From NCBI RefSeq assembly GCF_029892785.1, contig NZ_JARXXA010000016.1, forward strand, positions 1-64,000: a DNA stretch of 64,000 nt, written 5' to 3'. Below the pieces are notes generated by a model. It made no database searches and was not told the origin of the DNA. It saw only the letters and a list, made by a program, of their open reading frames with translations. Shown one piece after another: positions 51,853 to 59,559 of this stretch (its first letter is position 1; every line of letters starts with the position of its first letter). Made by a program: the position numbers and the translations under genes. The stretch comes from Parabacteroides sp. PH5-46. Its GTDB lineage: Bacteria; Bacteroidota; Bacteroidia; Bacteroidales; Tannerellaceae.

Positions 51853-52722
51853 ATGAGAGTAATTCCTCCTTCTGAACTGATTATAAATGAAGATGGAAGC
51901 GTATTCCATCTTCATTTGAAACCGGAACAACTGGCAGACAAAGTTATATTGGTAGGCGACCCCGACAGGGTACCCACCGTTGCCTCATACTTCGACACAA
52001 AGGAGTGTGATGTACAGAGCCGGGAATTCCGCACGATTACAGGTACTTACAAAGGAAAACGCCTTTCGGTAGTATCTCATGGCATCGGTACGGATAACAT
52101 TGATATTGTGCTGACTGAGCTAGATGCACTGGCCAACATTGATTTTAATGCACGGACTGTCAAGCCGGAACTGAAACAGCTCACTCTGGTACGCGTAGGT
52201 ACCTCCGGAGGGCTTCAGCCTTTTACTCCTATCGGCACCTATGTAGCTGCCGAAAAATCCATTGGCTTTGATGGCGTTGTCTATTTCTATGCCAATAGCG
52301 AAAAGGTGCGCGATACCGACTTTGAAGCCGAATTACTGAAACAGCTTAAATGGCAACCATCCGGCATTTGGCCGTATGTGGTAAACGCTGATCCTTCGCT
52401 GATCGAACAAATAACACAAGACGACATTATACGTGGTATAACTATTGCAGCTAATGGCTTTTACGGTCCGCAAGGACGTGAAGTACGCCTACCACTTACC
52501 GATCCGGATCTGAACAAAAAGATAGAAGCATTCAACTATCAGGACAAGCAGATTACCAACTTTGAAATGGAAAGCTCGTCTCTGGCTGCCCTGGCTGCTT
52601 TAATGGGACACAGAGCCATGACCGTTTGCTGCATCATAGCCGGACGCGTGGATAAAAACATGAACACAAGCTACAAAGGCTCCCTTACCGGATTAATCGA
52701 ATTAGTATTGGAAAGAATATGA
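51853..52722 (+). CDS. uridine phosphorylase-like nucleoside phosphorylase
   Basis: 289 aa. The early VILVGDPDRVPTVA phosphate-binding loop, LVRVGTSGGLQP and NFEMESSSLAALAALMGH are PNP/UDP family motifs. Cleaves a nucleoside with phosphate into base and ribose-1-phosphate; the exact nucleoside is not readable. Co-transcribed with nfeD-floA by spacing. A terminator follows. Confidence 0.86.
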   Translation: MRVIPPSELIINEDGSVFHLHLKPEQLADKVILVGDPDRVPTVASYFDTKECDVQSREFRTITGTYKGKRLSVVSHGIGTDNIDIVLTELDALANIDFNARTVKPELKQLTLVRVGTSGGLQPFTPIGTYVAAEKSIGFDGVVYFYANSEKVRDTDFEAELLKQLKWQPSGIWPYVVNADPSLIEQITQDDIIRGITIAANGFYGPQGREVRLPLTDPDLNKKIEAFNYQDKQITNFEMESSSLAALAALMGHRAMTVCCIIAGRVDKNMNTSYKGSLTGLIELVLERI

Positions 52723-52768
52723 GAAATTCAAAAGAGAAAAAAGATTCGGAAAACTTGCCTTAAAACAA

Positions 52769-52797
52769 AAACTGCCTCACGAATGATGAGGCAGTTT
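52769..52797. terminator. terminator between convergent genes
   Basis: Perfect 11-bp stem AAACTGCCTCA (52769-52779) with TGAGGCAGTTT (52787-52797). Confidence 0.8.
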
Positions 52798-52828
52798 AGA
52801 TATAACGAAGTTTATTTATCTCCTTTTA

Positions 52829-54151
52829 TTACAGTTTAGGTAGCTCCCAAGGGGCGCGATAATAGGCTTTTGCCAGTGCATTTGCCTCACTATCATTCAC
52901 AAACATGCTCTTTGCGTCGTCCCAATGTACTTCACGTTGCAAGCGACAGGATATATTTGCCAAATGAGACATCTTAGCCACCCGGGCGCCTATTTCTATA
53001 TCACCTGCCGGTAGCTGGCGGCTCTTTATACAAGACAGGAAGTTGCCCACATGATTATACAAGCCTTTCCCCTCTCCTTTCTTAAATGGAACAGCTTCCA
53101 TCCGGGGAACATTATTGGCAACAACAGGCATTACCTCCCATCCGGCACGAGTTAATAACATCGTTCCATTCTCACCATAAAAGGCCAGGCCTTCTTTCTT
53201 ATCAAACAATCCGTGATTGACTCCACAAGCATGATCCCAGATGATATTGAAGTCCTTATATGCATAGGTAGCCATTAAGGTATCAGGCGTTTCCATAGCA
53301 TCGGTAGGATAAGCAAACTTACCTCCGCTTCCGAATACATGACTCGGCAAAGAAGCACCCATTCCTTCCAAGGCATAATCCAGCAAATGGACACCCCAAT
53401 CAGACATTAAACCACCTGCATAGTCCCAGAAGAAGCGGAAATTATAATGGAAACGATATTCATTGAACGGACGCTTAGGCGCCGGGCCCAGCCACATATC
53501 ATAGTCGACCCCTGCCGGAGGATTACTGTCGGGCTTAACCGGAAGTGTAGGCTTCCCATCCTGATACGCCCAAACCTTTACGGTACGGATACGTCCGATA
53601 TTCCCTGCACGTAAATAAGCAGCTGCTTCGTTCCAGTGAGGATCGCTCCGTTGCCATTGTCCTACCTGCACAACCCGGTTATATTTACGGGCAGCTTTCA
53701 GCATCAGGTCACATTCTTCTATGGTGTTGGAGAGAGGCTTTTCTACATATACATCTTTGCCTGCCTGAGCAGCCCAGATCATCGGAAGGCAATGCCAATG
53801 ATCAGGAGTCCCGATAATTACGGCATCGATGTCTTTATTATCAATCACATGCCGCCAATCTTTATATAGGTTTGCTACTTTCTTACCTGTCTTTTTCTCT
53901 ACATCGGCCGCCCGTTTGTTCAGCCATTCATCGTCTATATCACAAAGAGCCACACATTCTACTTCGGGATAATCTAGAAATGTGTTGAGGTTCGAATATC
54001 CCATGCTGCGGCAGCCGATAAGGGCAACCTTTACCTTATTACTGGGAGCTGTTTGTCCGAAAACAGAGCTATAAGAGTTTCCGATTAAAGGCGTAAGCCC
54101 TAAAGTAGCAGCTGAAAAAGCCGTTTTTTGTAAAAAGTTTCTCCTATTCAT
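52829..54151 (-). CDS. Gfo/Idh/MocA family oxidoreductase, Tat-exported
   Basis: 440 aa. Twin-arginine signal (NRRNFLQKTAFSAATL). Rossmann start KVKVALIGCRSMGYSN, EKP motif in DVYVEKPLSNTIEECD, and a C-terminal domain with WDYAGGLMSDWGVHLLDYA, as in secreted members. A paralogue of the gene at 33901-35247. Substrate unknown. Confidence 0.88.
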   Translation of the reverse strand: MNRRNFLQKTAFSAATLGLTPLIGNSYSSVFGQTAPSNKVKVALIGCRSMGYSNLNTFLDYPEVECVALCDIDDEWLNKRAADVEKKTGKKVANLYKDWRHVIDNKDIDAVIIGTPDHWHCLPMIWAAQAGKDVYVEKPLSNTIEECDLMLKAARKYNRVVQVGQWQRSDPHWNEAAAYLRAGNIGRIRTVKVWAYQDGKPTLPVKPDSNPPAGVDYDMWLGPAPKRPFNEYRFHYNFRFFWDYAGGLMSDWGVHLLDYALEGMGASLPSHVFGSGGKFAYPTDAMETPDTLMATYAYKDFNIIWDHACGVNHGLFDKKEGLAFYGENGTMLLTRAGWEVMPVVANNVPRMEAVPFKKGEGKGLYNHVGNFLSCIKSRQLPAGDIEIGARVAKMSHLANISCRLQREVHWDDAKSMFVNDSEANALAKAYYRAPWELPKL

Positions 54152-54284
54152 TATGTCTTTTCGTTTTTAACCTTAAAAAAGGTGAATGGTATTAAAAAAG
54201 TATATATCTTTAACCTGTGTATAGCATTTTCAAATGCAATAATACGAAATAATATTTACACTGTGTTCGCAAACAACCAAAATA

Positions 54285-54782
54285 ATGAAACCGAAATCAA
54301 ATATTACGAATTGGTATGTCCTATATACATCAGCCAGAGCCGAGAAACAAGTAAAAGAAAGGATTATGGCTAAGGGATATGAGTGCTGGTTGCCCCTGCA
54401 CCAGGCTCGGCGTGTATGGTCCGACCGGGTAAAGGTAGTAGAAGTACCTCTGTTTAACTCCTATATATTCGTTAAGTGTCAGGAACACGAAATACGTGAC
54501 ATGATAAAGATCTACGGAGTATCACGCATTGTTTTTTACAATGGAAAACCGGCTGTTATCCGTCAGAAAGAGATAGATGCTATCAAAGAATTCCTGGAAC
54601 AGGCCGCCAATCGCACCCTTATGGTAGGAGAAGAGGTAGAGATACTGACAGGAGCCATGAAGCACGTATCAGGAAAAGTAAAGAAAATCAAAAAGAAATA
54701 CCTGCTTCTTTATCTCGAACAAATGGGAGTATCCGTTAGTGTTAGCTTGGAAGACGTTGCACCAGTCAAGCGTCTAAAGTAA
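54285..54782 (+). CDS. UpxY-family transcription antiterminator (NusG paralogue)
   Basis: 165 aa. The NGN domain starts WYVLYTSARAEKQVKERI, with LPLHQARRVWSDRVK and VPLFNSYIFVKC; a KOW-like tail (VEILTGAMKHVSGKVKKI) follows. UpxY proteins normally head capsular polysaccharide operons and prevent early termination. None is seen here, since the next gene is convergent cobQ, so it may act elsewhere or be a relic. It overlaps cobQ by 9 bp. Confidence 0.88.
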   Translation: MKPKSNITNWYVLYTSARAEKQVKERIMAKGYECWLPLHQARRVWSDRVKVVEVPLFNSYIFVKCQEHEIRDMIKIYGVSRIVFYNGKPAVIRQKEIDAIKEFLEQAANRTLMVGEEVEILTGAMKHVSGKVKKIKKKYLLLYLEQMGVSVSVSLEDVAPVKRLK

Positions 54783-56261
54783 TTGTTTATACACCTCTTC
54801 CATGTTTACATGCGCCCGTACCAAGCTGGCTAATTTGTCATATTGTTCGTTTTTGAAAGCTGTATAATCGAAGGAGCTTGATACCTCCGAGGGGGTGAAC
54901 TCCTTATCCAGATGATCCAGAACTACCGAATTGTCGAAGATGCCATGTATATAGCTTCCCCAGCAGTTTTGATTCAGGTAGTAGCCATCTGTATTTCCGT
55001 TTGCTTGTTTTACTAGCGGTTTTGACTCTGCTCCATCCATTAGCGAAGTTTGTCCCATGTGTATTTCGTATCCTTTGCAGGGGGTATCTGCTGCATTGGG
55101 TAAAAAGACAAACTGGCTTTGGCGGGTAACTTTCTCTTTCTCAAGAACGGTTTTCAAAGGCAACAAACCTAAACCCGGCATAAGCAGGATATCCCCCTCT
55201 ACCCCATCCGGATCTTCCAATTGTACACCCATCATCTGATAGCCCCCGCAAACGCCAATTACCTTTTTGCCATTCTTGTAAGCTTTTACGATTGCGTCTG
55301 CAATACCATTTTCCCGGAGTGTCTGCAAATCAGACAAGGTATTCTTGCTACCGGGAAGGATAATGATATCCGCCTTTTCTATTTCCTGAATATCATGGGT
55401 ATAATAGGGGTTGAAGCGGGGATCCATCTCCAAAACATCAAAATCGGTAAAATTAGACATCCGTCTAAGCAGGATTATAGCGACATTGATCTTGCCTTCG
55501 CACCAGGTATTATTCTTCATATCAAGCGCTACAGCATCTTCTTCTTCAATCTTTATATCACGGAAGTATGGGATTATGCCAACTACAGGAACACCGGTCA
55601 GCTCTTCCAATATCTTCTTCCCATCGTCAAACAGGGAGATATCTCCTCTGAATTTATTGATAATAATCCCCTTTATCAGGGCTTTTTCTTCAGGAGGCAA
55701 CAAAGCAATCGTACCATATACGGATCCGAAGACCCCTCCCCTGTCGATATCGGCTATCAGATAGGTATTGGCTCCTGCTGCCAGCGCCATACGCATGTTT
55801 GTGATATCGCGATCGCGAAGATTAAGTTCGGAAATACTACCTGCTCCTTCCATAACGATCGGGTTATATTGCTTCTCCAAGCGTTTGAAGGCTTTTCTGA
55901 CTTCCTGAAACAAGGCTTCTTTGGGGTTTTCCTTTCCAAAATAATCCTTTGCCGACATATTGCCTACCGGCTTTCCATGCAATACAACTTGTGAATTGGT
56001 GTCATGGTTAGGTTTTAGCAAAACAGGATTCATATCTGTATGCGGAGCAATACCTGCCGCCTCAGCCTGAACGACTTGGGCACGCCCCATCTCGCCACCT
56101 TCCGGGGTTGAATACGAATTCAACGACATATTCTGTGCCTTAAAGGGAGCCGGTGTATAGCCATCTTGTTTGAAGATCCGGCAAAAAGCCGCTGCTATAA
56201 CACTCTTTCCCGCATCCGAACAGGTTCCTACAAACATAATGGGTCTTAAACGCTGTATCAT
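54774..56261 (-). CDS. cobQ: cobyric acid synthase CobQ
   Basis: 495 aa. N-terminal dethiobiotin-synthetase-like ATPase (MFVGTCSDAGKSVIAAAFCR) and C-terminal triad-type glutamine amidotransferase with nucleophile Cys in VIGVCGGYQMMG and late His in WGSYIHGIFDN. Amidates cobyrinic acid a,c-diamide in B12 synthesis. No other cobalamin gene is in the window. Confidence 0.92.
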   Translation of the reverse strand: MIQRLRPIMFVGTCSDAGKSVIAAAFCRIFKQDGYTPAPFKAQNMSLNSYSTPEGGEMGRAQVVQAEAAGIAPHTDMNPVLLKPNHDTNSQVVLHGKPVGNMSAKDYFGKENPKEALFQEVRKAFKRLEKQYNPIVMEGAGSISELNLRDRDITNMRMALAAGANTYLIADIDRGGVFGSVYGTIALLPPEEKALIKGIIINKFRGDISLFDDGKKILEELTGVPVVGIIPYFRDIKIEEEDAVALDMKNNTWCEGKINVAIILLRRMSNFTDFDVLEMDPRFNPYYTHDIQEIEKADIIILPGSKNTLSDLQTLRENGIADAIVKAYKNGKKVIGVCGGYQMMGVQLEDPDGVEGDILLMPGLGLLPLKTVLEKEKVTRQSQFVFLPNAADTPCKGYEIHMGQTSLMDGAESKPLVKQANGNTDGYYLNQNCWGSYIHGIFDNSVVLDHLDKEFTPSEVSSSFDYTAFKNEQYDKLASLVRAHVNMEEVYKQLL

Positions 56262-56282
56262 CTATCACTATTTTATAAGTCA

Positions 56283-56323
56283 CAAAATTAATGATATTTC
56301 TTAAAGTTAATTATGTACTTTTG
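56283..56323. promoter_or_regulatory. divergent -7 boxes for cobQ and sdaA
   Basis: Minus strand TAATTTTG (56283-56290) upstream of cobQ, and plus strand TACTTTTG (56316-56323) 47 bases before the sdaA ATG. Confidence 0.5.
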
Positions 56324-56370
56324 TGACTTCATTTAATGTACTGTATCCTAACATAAAAAACACAAAACGA

Positions 56371-57576
56371 ATGGAATCAATAAAGCAAATATTCAGGATA
56401 GGCCACGGGCCGTCAAGTAGCCATACGATGGGGCCAAGACGAGCCGCTCAGATGTTTCTGGAACGCAACAAAGAAGCGGCCAGATTTACTGTTACCTTAT
56501 ACGGTAGCCTGGCTGCCACAGGGGTAGGTCACATGACAGATAAAGCAATACTGGAAATACTGGAGCCGGTAGCTCCTACTACACTGGTATGGGAACCCCA
56601 AATCGTTTTGCCCTTCCACCCAAACGGTATGTTCTTCGAGTCGTTCGACAGCAACGACAAAATGATGGAGGCCTGGAGTATCTACAGCATCGGAGGAGGC
56701 ACATTGGCCAATGAAACCTTCAACGAACAAAAAACTGTCGACATTTACGAAATGAGTACCATACGGGAGATCCAGCAATGGTGCCAAACAACCGGACACT
56801 CGTATTGGGAATACGTAGAACAGCGGGAAGGCAGCGAGATATGGGATTACCTGAACGAAGTATGGAAAGTGATGCAGGAAGCGGTACTTCGCGGACTGGA
56901 AACGGAAGGAATCATTCCCGGCGGACTGGGTATTCGCAGGAAAGCATCCGATTATCTCATACGTGCCAAAGGCTATGGAAGCAGTATCAAAAGTCGCGGT
57001 ATGGTATATGCATTCGCATTGGCAGTATCCGAAGAAAATGCTTGCGGAGGCAAGATTGTAACAGCTCCCACTTGTGGTTCTTGCGGAGTGATGCCTTCTG
57101 TTTTATACCACCTGAAAGACAGCCGGGAGTTTCGCGATTCACGTATATTACATGCCTTGGCTACTGCCGGTTTGTTTGGTAATGTGGTGCGTACAAATGC
57201 CTCTATCTCCGGAGCAGAAGTAGGTTGTCAGGGAGAGATCGGTGTGGCTTGTGCCATGGCTGCTGCAGCCGCCAGTCAACTATTCGGAGGTACGGCTGCC
57301 CAAATAGAATACGCAGCAGAAATGGGACTCGAACATCACCTGGGACTCACTTGCGACCCGGTTTGCGGATTGGTACAAATCCCTTGTATAGAACGTAATG
57401 CCTTTGCTGCTGCCCGTGCATTGGACGCCAACACCTACTCCAACTTCTCTGATGGCCGCCACCGGGTAAGTTTCGACCAAGTAGTAGAGGTAATGCGTCA
57501 GACAGGACACGATTTACCCAGTCTGTATAAAGAAACCTCCGAAGGAGGCTTAGCCATTGTAAAAGGTAAACAATAA
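56371..57576 (+). CDS. sdaA: L-serine ammonia-lyase (iron-sulfur type)
   Basis: 401 aa from the ATG at 56371. The single-chain form has GHGPSSSHTMGPRRAAQMFL at the start, then the 4Fe-4S cysteines in TAPTCGSCGVMPSVLYH and TCDPVCGLVQIPCIERNAFA. Converts L-serine to pyruvate and ammonia. A GH43 gene follows 12 bp later. Confidence 0.92.
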   Translation: MESIKQIFRIGHGPSSSHTMGPRRAAQMFLERNKEAARFTVTLYGSLAATGVGHMTDKAILEILEPVAPTTLVWEPQIVLPFHPNGMFFESFDSNDKMMEAWSIYSIGGGTLANETFNEQKTVDIYEMSTIREIQQWCQTTGHSYWEYVEQREGSEIWDYLNEVWKVMQEAVLRGLETEGIIPGGLGIRRKASDYLIRAKGYGSSIKSRGMVYAFALAVSEENACGGKIVTAPTCGSCGVMPSVLYHLKDSREFRDSRILHALATAGLFGNVVRTNASISGAEVGCQGEIGVACAMAAAAASQLFGGTAAQIEYAAEMGLEHHLGLTCDPVCGLVQIPCIERNAFAAARALDANTYSNFSDGRHRVSFDQVVEVMRQTGHDLPSLYKETSEGGLAIVKGKQ

Positions 57577-57588
57577 ACTAAATAAATT

Positions 57589-58569
57589 ATGAAAACGCTT
57601 ATTTGTTATCTGGCGATTGCTTGTCTTTTCTTTTCGTGCAAACAAGTTGCCAAAGAAGTAGAAACAAGTGGTAACCCTATATTCGAGGGATGGTATGCCG
57701 ATCCGGAAGGGATTATCTATGATGATACCTATTGGGTTTATCCCACCTGGAGTGATCTTTACGAGAACCAGATATTTTTCGATTGCTTCTCATCTAAAGA
57801 CCTGGTAAACTGGACAAAGCATCCCAGCATACTTGACACTACAGAAGTAAAATGGGCCAAACGTGCTATGTGGGCTCCATCGGTTATCCGTAAAGACGGA
57901 AAATATTACTTCCTGTTCAGTGCCAACGATGTACACGAGGGCGAAGTAGGCGGTATCGGAGTAGCTGTCAGCGACCGTCCGGAAGGTCCCTACAAAGATT
58001 TGTTGGGAAAGCCCCTGATAAACGAGATCATCAATGGGGCACAACCGATCGACCAGTTCGTATTCCGCGACGATGATGACACATACTACATGTATTACGG
58101 TGGTTGGAGGCATTGTAATATCGTAAAGCTAAACGATGACTTCACCGGATTAGTACCCTTTGAAGATGGCGAAATATACAAGGAAGTAACGCCCGAAAAC
58201 TACGTAGAAGGCCCTTTCATGTTCAAGAAAAACGGCAAGTATTACTTCATGTGGAGCGAAGGGGGCTGGGGCGGCCCGGATTATTGCGTGGCTTATGCCA
58301 TAGCCGATTCACCTTTCGGTCCGTTTAACAGGATCGCTAAAATACTTGAACAAGACCCTGAAGTGGCCACTAGTGCCGGACACCATTCAATTATGCACGT
58401 CCCCGGATCGGAAGATTACTACATCGTATACCATCGCCGCCCGCTGAATGACAAGGCCCGGGATCATCGCGCAACCTGTATTGAAAAAATGACATTCGAC
58501 GACAAAGGATTCATAAACCCTGTTAAAATAACTTTCGAAGGCGTAGCCTCACGAACCATAAATAAGTAA
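57589..58569 (+). CDS. glycoside hydrolase family 43 lipoprotein
   Basis: 326 aa. Lipobox in LFFSCKQ. Five-bladed propeller with NPIFEGWYADPEGIIYDDTY (catalytic-base Asp), AMWAPSVIRKDGKYYFLFSA, and EGPFMFKKNGKYYFMWSEGG (acid Glu). Likely an arabinofuranosidase or xylosidase. It follows sdaA closely, although the two functions are unrelated. Confidence 0.85.
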   Translation: MKTLICYLAIACLFFSCKQVAKEVETSGNPIFEGWYADPEGIIYDDTYWVYPTWSDLYENQIFFDCFSSKDLVNWTKHPSILDTTEVKWAKRAMWAPSVIRKDGKYYFLFSANDVHEGEVGGIGVAVSDRPEGPYKDLLGKPLINEIINGAQPIDQFVFRDDDDTYYMYYGGWRHCNIVKLNDDFTGLVPFEDGEIYKEVTPENYVEGPFMFKKNGKYYFMWSEGGWGGPDYCVAYAIADSPFGPFNRIAKILEQDPEVATSAGHHSIMHVPGSEDYYIVYHRRPLNDKARDHRATCIEKMTFDDKGFINPVKITFEGVASRTINK

Positions 58570-58573
58570 TAAA

Positions 58574-58662
58574 AAAATCGCATACGTGCTATTGAAAAAT
58601 CGCACGCATGCGTTTTCAAGATCACATGCATGCGTTTTGTAAAACGTATGCATGCGATTTTT
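58574..58662. repeat. 22-bp-period palindrome array D (ATCGCA-N4-TGCGTTTT, 4 units)
   Basis: Four units with centres at 58584.5, 58606.5, 58628.5 and 58650.5, exactly 22 bp apart. Arms resemble AATCGCA and TGCGTTTT; cores are TACG, CGCA, TGCA and TGCA. It begins five bases after the GH43 stop and precedes a TetR gene on the same strand. The rest of the gap to 58850 shows no gene. Confidence 0.82.
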
Positions 58663-58850
58663 AGCCCCTATACATCCCTGTAAAATAGGGCAAAGCGGCA
58701 GACCGTCAATCACACGTCAAAATTTGTTATAAAAACAAAACGTATTTCCTTCGCGTACTATATAAATACAAAAGATTCTAGCCTACTTTCCCTTCCGTTA
58801 AATATATATAAAAGAGAAAGATAGAGAAGTACTATATTGCTTTTTCACTA

Positions 58851-58872
58851 TATATTTGACATATGTGTCAAA
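58851..58872 (+). promoter_or_regulatory. TetR operator overlapping -7 box
   Basis: A TATATTTG -7 box (58851-58858) overlaps the perfect palindrome TTTGACA-TATG-TGTCAAA (58855-58872). A bound TetR dimer would block its own promoter and so the efflux operon. Confidence 0.65.
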
Positions 58873-58908
58873 CAAATCAGTCAAAACATTAAATAACATC
58901 TATAGAAA

Positions 58909-59556
58909 ATGGGAACGGATGATACAAACAATATGGAAACCAGAGTTATAGAGGCGGCTAAAGTAGTATTCGTACGGAAAGGATATGTGGCTACAACGAT
59001 GAAGGATATTGCTGACGAAGTGGGTATTAGCCGTACATCGCTGCATTACTACTTCCGCACCAAAGAGACCTTGTTCGAGGCTATATTCGAGCAGTTGATG
59101 AAGCACCTTTTGCCTAATATAGAAACAATCATCAACGAGAAGAGTTCTGTTCTGGAAAAGGCTCCTGCTATCGTCACACAGTATTTGCAGGCAATCAGAC
59201 AGAATATGTTATTTCCCATATTTGTAGTAAGCGAAATAAACAGAGATCCGGAGCATCTTTTTCATGCCATACTGAAAAATCCATCTAAAATAGAGCCTCT
59301 CCTGCGATTACGAGAACAGATCTATGAGGAAATGGAACAAGGGTTGATTCAAAAAAGACCTCTGGTCGACATTGCTTCCACTTTGCTTAGCTTGGTTCTT
59401 TTCCCCTTTTTGCTGAAAACACCCCTCACCAAGGTATTTATGGATAACAACGAAGCAGCCTTCAAAGATTTCCTGTTGAACCGGGAAAAACTAATCACGG
59501 AAATCATGCTTTATCTACTTACACCCAACAATTCATCACCTATCAAACCCATCTGA
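58909..59556 (+). CDS. TetR-family regulator of efflux operon
   Basis: 215 aa; an internal ATG 24 bases later (METRVIEAAKVVF) is also possible. TetR helix-turn-helix: YVATTMKDIADEVGISRTSL then HYYFRTKETLFEAIFEQLM. The C-terminal part binds an unknown ligand. It is 3 bp upstream of the TolC-type gene, so it is first gene of the efflux operon. Confidence 0.87.
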   Translation: MGTDDTNNMETRVIEAAKVVFVRKGYVATTMKDIADEVGISRTSLHYYFRTKETLFEAIFEQLMKHLLPNIETIINEKSSVLEKAPAIVTQYLQAIRQNMLFPIFVVSEINRDPEHLFHAILKNPSKIEPLLRLREQIYEEMEQGLIQKRPLVDIASTLLSLVLFPFLLKTPLTKVFMDNNEAAFKDFLLNREKLITEIMLYLLTPNNSSPIKPI

Positions 59557-59559
59557 CGT

